DNA of 45,174 bases from Eubacterium ramulus (lineage in GTDB: Bacteria > Bacillota > Clostridia > Lachnospirales > Lachnospiraceae). Made by a program: the position numbers and the translations under genes. Below the pieces are notes generated by a model. It was given only the letters and a program-made list of their open reading frames with translations, was not told the origin of the DNA and ran no database searches. Location of the stretch: contig NZ_JRFU01000104.1 in NCBI RefSeq assembly GCF_003122485.1, positions 1 through 45,174 of the forward strand, written 5' to 3'. This document shows, piece after piece, positions 24,331 through 33,738 of the stretch. Numbering within the stretch: position 1 is the first letter of the stretch; the number at the start of each line of letters is the position of its first letter.

Positions 24331-24452
24331 TAACCGAATAACTGCTCCGCAGTTTATCAGAAGGAGCTTGCACTCCTCCTGATACAAGCAAGTCCCCACC
24401 CACTGCTTATTGCTTTTCGCAATTGAAGCAGGGGACTTACTTGATTCGGTTA
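24331..24452. repeat. Double-hairpin repeat element, copy B, in a cloverleaf-like fold
   Basis: TAACCGAAT (24331-24339) is complementary to ATTCGGTTA (24444-24452). Between them are AACTG/CAGTT (24340-24354), TCAG.AGGAG/CTCCT.CTGA (24357-24382) and AAGTCCCC..CTGCTTATTGC with GCAATTGAAGCAGGGGACTT (24390-24438). The last two hairpins match copy A in order and core. The family is not identified; IS200/IS605-like ends are the nearest analogy. Confidence 0.6.
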
Positions 24453-24679
24453 AACTCAGAAAACAGTTTTGTTTTAATTGCTACTTTTGCATTGTCTGTT
24501 CCAAATAAAAATCCATCTGGCAGAATTACCGCTGCTCTACCATTTTCTTTTAAACGATACATGATAACTGACATAAAAAGATCTGCCGTCTCACTGCTTT
24601 TTTCAGAGCAAAGAACCTGCACTCGTCGTTTCGACAGTCCCCATTTTTCAGCTGTTTGACTGATTGAAAGATATTCCAT
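24437..24679 (-). pseudogene. Chimeric fragment: HTH start joined to a type I methylase (HsdM) piece
   Basis: An 80-residue ORF with a good ribosome site (GGAGATGAAGG). Residues 1-28 (EYLSISQTAEKWGLSKRRVQ) are the start of a small excisionase/MerR-like HTH protein. Residues 29-76 match the N6-adenine methylase HsdM around NGRAAVILPDGFLFG. The two parts belong to different proteins, so a deletion joined them in frame, and the 3' end is cut by the hairpin repeat. It probably marks a lost restriction-modification locus. Confidence 0.7.
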
Positions 24680-24779
24680 GCCTTCATCTCCATATTATAG
24701 TGAGTTCACGATCAATTATGTTTCTATTTTTAAATTATAATCCCAAGTGCGAATAAAGTCAATTTCAGCTACCACTTTC

Positions 24780-24815
24780 AAAAAAAAGAGCGTATGGATT
24801 TGGTTCCATACACTC
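24780..24815 (-). terminator. Terminator of the c-di-GMP signalling operon
   Basis: On minus, GAGTGTATGGA pairs with TCCATACGCTC and is followed by eight T's, 20 bases after the stop of the HD-GYP gene. Confidence 0.88.
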
Positions 24816-24835
24816 TATGATTGTAATCTTCATAT

Positions 24836-26335
24836 TTATTTTACAGTGTCAAAATATCCAATGATTCCAATGTATCCATCCTTCTTTAAAGGCGACCACA
24901 ATGTATGCAATTTCATTCTATACATCTGACTGTTATTATCCACCGTCGCTTTTATCGTGGCAGATATTTCTTTATTTTGTACAGATGTCTGATGTAATAA
25001 AACACGAATACATTGAACATCTTCTTCATTTACTCCAAATTCTTTGAGCAAATTGAATTTCGGATTATCTCTCTGACATAATATCTGATGTTCTCCGTTT
25101 AAGATAGTTAATTGGCCTGAAATTGCATTGTAATCAATTGAGTTCATTCCACTGTTTGATTTAAAGAAATCGATCTTTTCCTGCATGACCTTGACAACAC
25201 TCTGTGAATAGTTTTGGCTCGGCAAAGATCTGTCGCTAAGTATTTCATTAGAAAGTCTCTGTACTTCATGGTAATAGCTATTTTCATCCATTTCCTTATC
25301 AAACATATTTGAAAATTGAAGCCTCAGTTCTTTCAAACATTTCAGAAGGATGGGGTTAAATTGTCCGCATTGCCCATCCAGGATCATTTGAATCGCTGTG
25401 TCATGATCAAATGCTTTCTTATAACATCTTTCACTTGTAAGTGCGTCATAAACATCGACAATTGATACCACCTGTGCAGAGATTGGTATTTCTTCACCTT
25501 TCAAGCCATCCGGATAACCCTTTCCGTCCCATCTTTCATGGTGCCATCTGCTGATTTCCCATGCGGTATGCACCAGTGGATGATCTTGTGGAAAGTCCAT
25601 ATCCTTAATTATAGCTGCGCCAAGCTCACTATGGGTTTTCATAATTTGAAATTCTTCATCGGTAAGTCTGCCTGGCTTATTCAATATTTCTTCCGGAATA
25701 CGAATCTTACCAATATCATGAAGGGAAGAAGCAGTTGTAATCAAAGCAATATCTGTCTCTGTCAAAGGATAAGCATCTGTTACTTTTACCAGTTGTCTCA
25801 GCATCATCTCCGTTGCTGTTTTAATATGCAGGATGTGTTCTCTGCTCTCGCTGTTGCGGGATCCCAATATATTACTCATAATCTGGATCATGATGTTATT
25901 ATTTTCTTCTTTTTCGTAAACCTGATTATAAACTACATTAATCAGATGCTTTTGATTCGCATAGAGCCCTAAAGTGTTTTGGACTCTTTTCTTTACAATC
26001 ACAGAATCAAACGGTCGTGTGATATAATCTGTGATTCCCAGCTCATATGCCTTACGCATAGTATCAACAGCATCTTCAGAAGATATCATGATTACAGGAG
26101 TTTCAGCAATACACTGGCTTCTTTTCATTATTTTCAAGACTTCAAAACCATTCATCTGTGGCATATTGATATCTAAAAGCATCAGATCAATTCCAATATT
26201 TTCTCCTATCATCTGGATTGCCTGATTTCCGTTTTCGGCTTCCAGATAGTTATAAGCATCTCCAAGAATCTCCTTCAATATGTCCCTGTTAAATTTTGCA
26301 TCATCTACAATCAGTATTTTTTGTTTTTTATCCAC
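24836..26335 (-). CDS. Response regulator with HD-GYP c-di-GMP phosphodiesterase domain
   Basis: A 499-residue cytoplasmic protein. The receiver domain carries LIVDDAKFNRD and the phospho-acceptor in LMLLDINMPQMNG (residue 55), with MISSEDA and TRPFD. The HD-GYP domain has LHDIGKIRIP and HHERWDGKGYPDGLKGEEIP, all residues expected of an active c-di-GMP hydrolase. A further C-terminal region (about 390-499) looks PAS-like (YNAISGQLTILNGEHQILCQ, TLWSPLKKDGYIGIIGYFD). I start at a GTG preceded by AAAGGAAAG; a TTG at 26377 is the outer limit. It is the final gene of the operon and the likely output of its two kinases. Confidence 0.9.
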   Translation of the reverse strand: MDKKQKILIVDDAKFNRDILKEILGDAYNYLEAENGNQAIQMIGENIGIDLMLLDINMPQMNGFEVLKIMKRSQCIAETPVIMISSEDAVDTMRKAYELGITDYITRPFDSVIVKKRVQNTLGLYANQKHLINVVYNQVYEKEENNNIMIQIMSNILGSRNSESREHILHIKTATEMMLRQLVKVTDAYPLTETDIALITTASSLHDIGKIRIPEEILNKPGRLTDEEFQIMKTHSELGAAIIKDMDFPQDHPLVHTAWEISRWHHERWDGKGYPDGLKGEEIPISAQVVSIVDVYDALTSERCYKKAFDHDTAIQMILDGQCGQFNPILLKCLKELRLQFSNMFDKEMDENSYYHEVQRLSNEILSDRSLPSQNYSQSVVKVMQEKIDFFKSNSGMNSIDYNAISGQLTILNGEHQILCQRDNPKFNLLKEFGVNEEDVQCIRVLLHQTSVQNKEISATIKATVDNNSQMYRMKLHTLWSPLKKDGYIGIIGYFDTVK

Positions 26336-26377
26336 ATTTTTCTTTCCTTTATCCACTCGTTTTTTATGATCTTCCAA

Positions 26378-26461
26378 GCACTTGATTCAAGGCAGAAAGT
26401 CATGTCGCATCACTTAATGCTACAGTCCCTTCTTAGCTTCATAACACTCTTGCATTGTCAT
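26378..26461 (-). pseudogene. Remnant of an HPt phosphotransfer gene
   Basis: A perfect ribosome site (AGGAGG, nine bases from ATG) leads to MTMQECYEAKKGL and TAG. MT(L/M)QECYEA is how many small Clostridia HPt proteins begin. The rest is gone or frame-broken before the HD-GYP gene begins. An HPt between a hybrid kinase and a receiver protein would be expected in a phosphorelay, so its loss affects how signals pass. Confidence 0.45.
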
Positions 26462-26509
26462 ATTTTAGTCCTCCTGTCTATATTTCACCGCTTATTTGAC
26501 ACTGCTCTA

Positions 26510-28675
26510 TCAATCATTCACCAATTTATGAATTACTTTTATCAGCAATTCCACATCAACTGGCTTAGCAACATGTTCATCCATCCCTGCTGCTTTTGCT
26601 CTTATTCTGTCCTCCGTGAACGCATTTGCTGTCATTGCAATGATCGGTACCTCCTTTGCATCCTCTCTGTCCAGAGACCTGATCATCTTTGTAGCTTCAT
26701 AACCATTCATTACCGGCATCATAATGTCCATAAGAATGACATCAAATTCACCAGGTTCACTTTTTCTGAACAGCTCAACCGCTTCCTGCCCATTCCACGC
26801 TTTAATCACGTCCGCGCCCTCATTCTGAAGCATAAATTCAGCGATTTCCATATTCAGCTCATTATCTTCCGCCAGAAGAATATGCAATCCCTTTATAGAT
26901 TTTTCGGATACATCCTTCTGTTCTTCACGTTTATCCGCATCCGGATCTATTTTAAATGGAACCCGGATCACAAATGTCGTCCCTACGCCTTTTTCACTTT
27001 CAAAAGTAATGGTTCCACCCATTTTCTCGACCAGCTTCCTTGCAATGGCCATTCCCAGTCCGGTTCCGGCAAACTTTGTGCGGCTTCCCGTATATTCCTG
27101 TGCAAATGGTTCAAAAATATGTTTCTGGAACTCCTCAGTCATTCCGATTCCTGTATCCCGGCAGACAAATTCCATTGTCGTCATTTCCGGCTGTTCGGAT
27201 GGGATTTCCATGTAGCTAAGATAAATATGTCCATTTTCTCTGTTATATTTCACTGCATTGGACAGGAAATTCATCATCACACGTTTCACATACCCCGGGC
27301 TTCCAATAAGATCACGGTGTGTGATTTCTTTTTTCTCCCATACAATCCGGATATTCTGTTCTGCAGCAATCTGTTCAATTACGACAAGCACTTCCTCAGA
27401 GATTTTGCTCAGATTAAATGGAACCTCTTCCAGAACAACTTCACCAGACTCCAGCTTACTCATATCCAGAACATCATTTACCAGTTCCAGCAACAAATTG
27501 GCTGCCGCTTTAACCTTTGTTCTGTATTCCTTCTGCTTCTCCATATCATCTGCATAATGGTCTGCCATATTGATCAAACCGTAGATTCCATTAATCGGAG
27601 TCCTGATATCATGGCTCATCCGCTGAAGAAACTCTGTTTTTGCCTCATTGGCGGCTTCTGCCTTTTTTGCTGCTGTCAGAAGTTCTGCTTTATATTTTTC
27701 ATCTTTTTCCTGCTCCTGTTTCTGATGTGCCTGATTGGTTCTGTGACCCCAGAACAAAAATATACTGAATATCAGAAAATAAAGAAAAATAACACCTGCT
27801 ACACTTAATGGAAGATTACAAAACACTTCCGTATCCGGAAGATATGCGTAGATATAATAATCCCGCTGCTTCAGCATGATTCCATAACATCCCATTCCTT
27901 CCTTCCTAAAATGATAGATATGCTGACTGTCTGTATGCTTTTTCATTGCCTGAACAACTTCGTTGTCGGCTGTATTCTGCCCTAACATACTCTCATCATT
28001 GCTGGCAACAACTGTTCCATCATCTGCAACAATAATCGTTCCATCTTTCTGGATACTATAGCCGTTTAAAAGCCCCTGTATCGTCAATGTGTAGTTTCTG
28101 ACAAATTCCGGAGATGTATAATAATAAACAGCAACGATACCCGGTGTATCTTTTCTGGCACAGGCTGCAATGTCGATACGTGACCCGTCTTCTCTGATAA
28201 AACGTTCCGAATAAGATCTTTCTTCATATCCGGCAAAATCCATGATAATTTCTTTTTGCAGATACTCCGTAATCTCATTAGCCAGAGACTCGTCCGTGCT
28301 GTATTCACAGTCTGTCTTTCCTTCTGTATCCAGTACAATGATGCCATCAACCCAGAGAGTCTGCAGATTTTCTTTCAGAAAATCCTTGCTTAGCTGACCG
28401 CCGTTTTCTGTTTCCATGTTAATATTTGTACTCATCTGTCGGGCACTTTCAATGGCACGGAGAAGACTTTTGGATTCCGAAGATTCATTATAATGGGTGT
28501 AGGTGGAACACTGCACTTTGACATAATTTACAATCTCTACCATTCTTTTCTCTGCTTCCGCTTTCTCCGCATGAAAGAAATAAAACAGAGAAACTACAGC
28601 CACACAGATTCCAATCAGACCACCGAATAGCTGGATTCGTTTTTCTTTTTTCTTTCTTTTAATATCCAAGATCAT
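26510..28675 (-). CDS. Hybrid sensor histidine kinase with C-terminal receiver (second of operon)
   Basis: About 721 residues. Two membrane helices (about 16-34 and 290-308) flank an extracellular Cache-like sensor domain. Then come HisKA with MSHDIRTPINGIYG, HATPase with NFLSNAVKYNREN, DTGIGM and GTGLGMAIA, and a receiver with LLAEDNELN and the acceptor Asp in ILMDIMMPVMNG. The N-terminus overlaps the end of the solute-binding gene; a GGAGG lies close to the ATG at 28675 and better placed for a TTG at 28669, while an ATG at 28717 has none. It probably phosphorylates the HD-GYP regulator, directly or through the lost HPt. Confidence 0.9.
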   Translation of the reverse strand: MILDIKRKKKEKRIQLFGGLIGICVAVVSLFYFFHAEKAEAEKRMVEIVNYVKVQCSTYTHYNESSESKSLLRAIESARQMSTNINMETENGGQLSKDFLKENLQTLWVDGIIVLDTEGKTDCEYSTDESLANEITEYLQKEIIMDFAGYEERSYSERFIREDGSRIDIAACARKDTPGIVAVYYYTSPEFVRNYTLTIQGLLNGYSIQKDGTIIVADDGTVVASNDESMLGQNTADNEVVQAMKKHTDSQHIYHFRKEGMGCYGIMLKQRDYYIYAYLPDTEVFCNLPLSVAGVIFLYFLIFSIFLFWGHRTNQAHQKQEQEKDEKYKAELLTAAKKAEAANEAKTEFLQRMSHDIRTPINGIYGLINMADHYADDMEKQKEYRTKVKAAANLLLELVNDVLDMSKLESGEVVLEEVPFNLSKISEEVLVVIEQIAAEQNIRIVWEKKEITHRDLIGSPGYVKRVMMNFLSNAVKYNRENGHIYLSYMEIPSEQPEMTTMEFVCRDTGIGMTEEFQKHIFEPFAQEYTGSRTKFAGTGLGMAIARKLVEKMGGTITFESEKGVGTTFVIRVPFKIDPDADKREEQKDVSEKSIKGLHILLAEDNELNMEIAEFMLQNEGADVIKAWNGQEAVELFRKSEPGEFDVILMDIMMPVMNGYEATKMIRSLDREDAKEVPIIAMTANAFTEDRIRAKAAGMDEHVAKPVDVELLIKVIHKLVND

Positions 28676-29473
28676 CCACCTCCAGATACTTCTGGGGATC
28701 ATCCAGATATTTTTCAATGATTTTCAGGGATGTGCCATCCTGACGCATTTCTTCCAATGTCTGGCTCATCTGCTCACAGATTCCTCTGTCATCATCTTTT
28801 GCAAAAGCAACACCTATTCCGGTGATCATCAAAGGTTCTTCCAGGATACGGAAGCTTGCGTCATAATCCTTCATATACTGGACAACAGATTCCTCATGTG
28901 CGGCGACTGCGTCTACATATCCTTTTCCCAGAAATGTATAGATCAGCTCCCTGTGTCCCAGACTAATCAGATTGCCCAGCTTGGGGATTCTCTCATCCGT
29001 CCGGTTCAGAAAGATGCCTTCCGGTTTGGTTGTGGACTGGACAGCCAGGTTCTTTCCCTCCAGGTCACTCAGTTTATAAATATCACTATTCTCATTTACA
29101 GCGACCACCTGACGGCTTGCTATATATGGTCCCGCCCAGCGGTAATCGTCAAGGCGCCCTTCCATAGAAAAGCAGCCCATGATACAGTCAATCTCTCCGC
29201 TCTCCACCAGTTCTTTTTTTTCTCCCAGTTGATCTGGACAACCTCCACCTGATAGCCCATTCTTTTGAAAGCTTCTGTAGCCAGTTCTACATCGATTCCC
29301 GTCGGTACACCATCCTCATTCAGATAATTGTATGGAGGATAATTGTCACTGCCAAGCGTAATGACCGGCTTTTCGGTTTCTTTTTTACTGCTGTCTGTGT
29401 TTTTACACCCCGCCAGGGTGACTGCTAAAATTCCCACAAGCAGAATGCCTGCAATCACTCTTTTTCCTTTCAT
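28659..29473 (-). pseudogene. Family-3 solute-binding lipoprotein, frameshifted in an A8 run
   Basis: Begins as a lipoprotein (signal peptide with lipobox LAVTLAGC, residues about 15-22) and a typical SBP_bac_3 start (ITLGSDNYPPYNYLNEDGVP, TGIDVELATEAFKRMGYQVE). The frame breaks at EKKK; the rest (ELVESGEIDCIMGCFSMEGR to YLDDPQKYLEVDDLGY) is in the -1 frame and is normal to the end. The break is at eight A's then G (29214-29221), a slippery A AAA AAG-type site. It is either an inactivating indel, a phase-variable tract, a sequencing error, or programmed -1 frameshifting. It would bind an amino acid or similar ligand outside the cell and signal to the adjacent kinase. Confidence 0.85.
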
Positions 29474-29532
29474 TTTCTGTCTATCCCTAACTATCCTTTT
29501 TGATTCTTCTATGTCCGGTTACTTTCCATTCG

Positions 29533-31827
29533 TCACTGTTCAGTGACCTGCGGTTCGGTACCCCCCCCGCCTGATTTTATACTTCTGATCGTCTTTTCCA
29601 GCACCTTCATCTCAACCGGTTTTGAAACATGTGCATTCATGCCAGCCGCAAGGGAATGCTGAATGTCTTCTGAGAATGCATTGGCAGTCATGGCAATGAT
29701 CGGAATCTTCTTTGCCAGCTCATGGGAGCTTCTGCGGATTGCCTTCGTTGCCTCATAACCATTCATAACAGGCATCTGCACATCCATCAGGATCATGTCA
29801 TAATCACCTGGAGCAGACTGTTCAAATGCTTTCAAAATCTCTTCGCCATTTTCACAGATGGTACATTCCGCACCTGCTATCTTTAACAATTCCGTCAGAA
29901 TCTCTGCGTTCAACTCATTATCCTCTGCACACAGGAATTTCATTCCCTGAAGGATATTTCCATCCTGCTCATCTGTTTCTTCTTGTGCCGCCAGAGCAAC
30001 CGTTCTATCCTCTGCAATCTTCAGATCCAGGAGAACTTCAAAACAGCTTCCCTGTCCCGGTTCACTGTCCACATCAATGGTACCTCCCATTGCCTCAACC
30101 AGATTCTTAGTAATCGCCATTCCAAGTCCGGTTCCCTGTATTTTATTTGTAAGGGAACTTTCCGCACGGGTAAACGCATCAAAAATTGTATCCTTGAAAT
30201 CTGCCGACATTCCCATACCATTATCACTAACTAAGAAACGATACTTTGCATAGACAGATGACTTTGTCTCACATTCTTCTACAAAGAACTGAATTTCCCC
30301 ACCTTCCTGAGTATACTTCACTGCATTGGAAAGCAGGTTGCTGAAAATCTGCATCAGGTGAACCTGATCCCCATTCACCCACTCATGCTGAATATTTTCT
30401 TTTATGATTGTAAGGGTCTGCTGCTTTTCATATATTTGAGTATGAAATATAGTGTCAAGTTCCTGTACAAGATCCAGAATAGAAAAGTCAGAATACTTGA
30501 ATACTGTTTTTCCTGCTTCAATCTTACTCATATCCAAAATATCATTAATGATTCCTAACAGATGCTGTGATGAAATATCTATTTTATCTGCATACTCTAT
30601 AACTTTTGCTTTATTACCTGCATCATGTCTGATCAAAGACGTAATACCAATGATTGCATTCATAGGTGTACGAATATCATGTGACATATTAGACAGGAAA
30701 TCCGTTTTCGCCTTATTTGCATTTTCAGCTGTCTGTAAAGCCTCTGTTGCAACGTTCTTTGCCTTTTTCAGTTTTTGATTGACTGCTTCCATTTCCTTCA
30801 TTGTTTGTAAATGAAGTTCATTATTTCTTTTTTCATATTCTGCTTTTTGATCTGCAAGACTGAGTCTGGAAATACTGTAGAATAATCCGGTAAAAAGTAA
30901 AAGTATAAACCCTGCCATGAGTATTGTTGTAAACAACACCGTTTTCTGATAATTCGTCAGCACATTGTCAACAACTCCCTTTGCCACAATGCATACCAAA
31001 ATGGTGTTGTTGCTTTCTATCGGGCAATACCCCAGATAATAGGGGTTCTGTTTTCCTAAAAATACAACTCCGGATTCTCTGTTATCAAACTTCTTTTTGA
31101 ACAAATCAGCCTCTTCTTCTGTAATAGCCTGTTCCGCTTTTAAATGTTTTAACAAAGAATAATTACGCAGGTATTTATCTCCACTCTGGTTCGTATACGT
31201 AATATTTCCGTCATGATCCAGCATGAACAAATATGCTTTCCCATGATAACTTTTCAATTTTAACATGGAATCCAGTTTCGAATGATCATACACAGTTCCA
31301 ATTGCCGTATAAGTTTCTCCATTGATAGTGTATTCCTGACATGGAATCGCAACCAGATAACCATCTATTTTCTTCTGATCATAATCAAGACGCACCAGTT
31401 TTCCAATATTGTATCCATTCTTTAAGTCCAGTAGAAGTTTACTTGGCATATCAATCCGCATTTTTGTTCCACCTGCTGATATTGCCTGACCATTTTCCTG
31501 AAGGAATATAAGTGTACTTTCCGATTCTTTTTCCCATGCTTCAAAGAAACTTTTGTTCACATCCGTTTCAAGAGACAGCTCTCTCTCATGAAGTAAAAAT
31601 TCCTCAACCAACTGCAGCTGGTTGTAGTATCCACTCACCTGAAGATCATAGGTCTGCTGTATCTGTTCAACAACAGCTCCCATACTGCTTTTTCCATTTT
31701 CGCTAATATACTTGCTAGACTTACTTATAAGATACTTGATACAACCTAAGCTTAAAAGAATAATAAGTAGTATAAGCAACAGCCTTGTTATTTTTTTTCT
31801 TTTATTTACCGTTTGTTCTATCTCCAC
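29533..31827 (-). CDS. Hybrid sensor histidine kinase with C-terminal receiver (first of operon)
   Basis: A 764-residue membrane kinase. TM1 is about 14-34, the extracellular sensor domain 35-295 (double-Cache-like), TM2 296-319, then a coiled coil (325-372). HisKA has His383 in SNMSHDIRTPMNAIIG; HATPase has NLLSNAVKYTQEG, DNGMGM and GTGLGMAIT; the receiver has CAEDNELN and acceptor about Asp682 in LMDVQMPVMNG. The GTG start is two bases after the TAA of the upstream binding protein, so the two are coupled. The close pairing of binding protein and kinase suggests the lipoprotein presents ligand to the sensor. Confidence 0.92.
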   Translation of the reverse strand: MEIEQTVNKRKKITRLLLILLIILLSLGCIKYLISKSSKYISENGKSSMGAVVEQIQQTYDLQVSGYYNQLQLVEEFLLHERELSLETDVNKSFFEAWEKESESTLIFLQENGQAISAGGTKMRIDMPSKLLLDLKNGYNIGKLVRLDYDQKKIDGYLVAIPCQEYTINGETYTAIGTVYDHSKLDSMLKLKSYHGKAYLFMLDHDGNITYTNQSGDKYLRNYSLLKHLKAEQAITEEEADLFKKKFDNRESGVVFLGKQNPYYLGYCPIESNNTILVCIVAKGVVDNVLTNYQKTVLFTTILMAGFILLLFTGLFYSISRLSLADQKAEYEKRNNELHLQTMKEMEAVNQKLKKAKNVATEALQTAENANKAKTDFLSNMSHDIRTPMNAIIGITSLIRHDAGNKAKVIEYADKIDISSQHLLGIINDILDMSKIEAGKTVFKYSDFSILDLVQELDTIFHTQIYEKQQTLTIIKENIQHEWVNGDQVHLMQIFSNLLSNAVKYTQEGGEIQFFVEECETKSSVYAKYRFLVSDNGMGMSADFKDTIFDAFTRAESSLTNKIQGTGLGMAITKNLVEAMGGTIDVDSEPGQGSCFEVLLDLKIAEDRTVALAAQEETDEQDGNILQGMKFLCAEDNELNAEILTELLKIAGAECTICENGEEILKAFEQSAPGDYDMILMDVQMPVMNGYEATKAIRRSSHELAKKIPIIAMTANAFSEDIQHSLAAGMNAHVSKPVEMKVLEKTIRSIKSGGGGTEPQVTEQ

Positions 31828-31829
31828 TT

Positions 31830-33674
31830 TTACTGTTCAACCTCTATATAGTCTTCCGGTGCTGACGGCTGCTGTCCTTTTGACATTGCTTCGATCCATG
31901 CACTTGATAATGTTGTATCTTTAAGCTGCTCAATCTCACATTTCGGATTTATTTTTTTCAAAACAGACATTGTGGTGTCTGTAAGAAGAATAGAGTATTC
32001 CTTTTCTTTGTCTATTTTCTTATCATTAACTGTCAAGTCCTTTAATGAAAATCCACTTTCCGCTTGATTGACGATCATTTTCATACCGGATGTAATTGGC
32101 AATTCGTATTTATTGGTTACATAAAAATTTCCATCAGCTTCGGCGAGATAATTTTCCACGAGTTCATAAACCTGTTTACCATTAAGTTTTGCAAAATATA
32201 ATGCTGTATCTGAACTCTTCGCTGTCATCATCCCAACCCGGCTACTGGTGCATTCTCCTTTGTACATAGAAGAAGTGAAATAATAATATGGTGCCAGAGC
32301 CAGCTGTGCATCATTTTCTTCTCTGATCGTAGTTAAAATGGAAGATGCTGCATCACGGCCATTTCTATCGTTCAGTGAAATGGAATATTCATTTTCAAAA
32401 TTCACCGTTGCTTTTTTTTCTGGATCTTTACGATTCATTACACTGCGAAAAGTATCAAAAGCCTGTGTTTCATCCATTTCCCCTGACAGTAATCCGTGAA
32501 CAGCCTCAAGACTTGCATCAAATGATTTTTGGGCGGAATATCGGATATAAACAGCATTATTATTAATTTCCTCTTCCAGTCCAGGTACATCCTGCATCAT
32601 GGTTGGAACATCTGTATTCAATGAAATAACACCGCTTCCATCCGCAATCAGCTTTTGCCCCTCTTCTGAAATCATACAATCCAGCACATCCAGTGCAGTA
32701 TCCAGTTTCTCCCGGTCTTTTTCCAGGTTTTTGTTAAATGCAATGTTTAAGGACGGAGTCATGTACACATAGGATTCATCCGATGTCTGTGAAAAGTAAG
32801 GAATATGGATCAGCTCCGCATCCATCTGTTTCTGCAGCTGCTGCATAACCGTCGGATGTCCATGAAACATTGCTGATTTTCCTTCAACAAACATCTGGGT
32901 TCCTGTATTGATGTCAATATTGATATCTTCTTTACCAAAGTGCGAGTCCTTAAGAAACTGACTGGTTTCTGAAAAAATACGTTTCCATAATGTATCATCA
33001 AACTTTACTTCATCCGCTGCAGTTTCTGCACCGTTTCGCCATTCAATACCATCCAGGCTTGTAAACTCACCGATTGCCGCCGCCTGGATGATTTCATTAT
33101 TAGACCAGTCTTCCCCAAGATCCATGGAATACGGTTTTATTCCATTATCATAAAACTGCTGACAGGCCTGTACATATTCCTCATAATTTTCTGGAATCTT
33201 TACGCCATACTGATCAAACAGTGTTTTGTTGGCAATGATCGTCTGCGGAATACCACAGATTGGCAGCCACTGGATTTCATCCTCCTCATTCTTATAATAT
33301 TGCACCGCATAAGAATAGTACTTGGAAACAACATCATAAGAAGCAAAATCCATAAGATAAGGCTGTAAGTCCTGTGCATCTGTTCCAGAGAATCGACGTA
33401 CTGTTATGATATCCGGTAATTCATCATGTTCTTTAAAATAACTGTATAAATCGGTATCATTGTTACCAATAATAAATTCAATATCCTGATCTGGGAACTG
33501 TTCATGGATATAGGGTGCAATATTTTTCATCAAACGATTTTCCCACAGATAAACGGTAAGATGATCATCATTTTTAGGTGCTTCTTTCTTTGACTGTCCA
33601 CATCCAGACAAGACAGCAGATGCTACAAATACACCTGACACCACTGCAATCAGACAACGTTTTGCCTTTTTCAT
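31830..33674 (-). CDS. Extracellular solute-binding lipoprotein fused to a 5'-nucleotidase C-terminal-like domain
   Basis: A 614-residue secreted lipoprotein: signal peptide and lipobox SAVLSGC in the first 25 residues. Residues about 40-400 are a family-1 solute-binding domain (DDHLTVYLWENRLMKNIAPY, WLPICGIPQTIIANKTLFDQ, FVEGKSAMFHGHP). Residues about 430-600 resemble the 5'-nucleotidase C-terminal domain (ALYFAKLNGKQVYELVENYL, ELPITSGMKMIVNQ, NDKKIDKEKEYSILLTD). No permease gene is nearby; the next gene is a kinase, so it likely acts as a sensor partner. I chose the ATG at 33674 over the ORF's upstream start because it begins the signal peptide. A c-di-GMP riboswitch precedes it. Confidence 0.85.
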   Translation of the reverse strand: MKKAKRCLIAVVSGVFVASAVLSGCGQSKKEAPKNDDHLTVYLWENRLMKNIAPYIHEQFPDQDIEFIIGNNDTDLYSYFKEHDELPDIITVRRFSGTDAQDLQPYLMDFASYDVVSKYYSYAVQYYKNEEDEIQWLPICGIPQTIIANKTLFDQYGVKIPENYEEYVQACQQFYDNGIKPYSMDLGEDWSNNEIIQAAAIGEFTSLDGIEWRNGAETAADEVKFDDTLWKRIFSETSQFLKDSHFGKEDINIDINTGTQMFVEGKSAMFHGHPTVMQQLQKQMDAELIHIPYFSQTSDESYVYMTPSLNIAFNKNLEKDREKLDTALDVLDCMISEEGQKLIADGSGVISLNTDVPTMMQDVPGLEEEINNNAVYIRYSAQKSFDASLEAVHGLLSGEMDETQAFDTFRSVMNRKDPEKKATVNFENEYSISLNDRNGRDAASSILTTIREENDAQLALAPYYYFTSSMYKGECTSSRVGMMTAKSSDTALYFAKLNGKQVYELVENYLAEADGNFYVTNKYELPITSGMKMIVNQAESGFSLKDLTVNDKKIDKEKEYSILLTDTTMSVLKKINPKCEIEQLKDTTLSSAWIEAMSKGQQPSAPEDYIEVEQ

Positions 33675-33705
33675 ACTTTTATTTTCCTCATTCTTTCCTG
33701 ATAAA

Positions 33706-33711
33706 ATCATT
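33706..33711 (-). promoter_or_regulatory. Possible secondary -10 box downstream of the riboswitch
   Basis: TATAAT on minus just before the gene. No clear -35 is visible at 17 bases, so this is only a possible second start independent of the riboswitch. Confidence 0.25.
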
Positions 33712-33738
33712 ATAGTTACGCCTATGAAATAACACCAT

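Noticed and set aside
26321-27808. 495-codon open frame on plus opposite the second hybrid kinase
   Set aside because: Rich in Cys, His, Phe and Ile with no family pattern; it is the antisense of clear kinase and receiver motifs and has no ribosome site.
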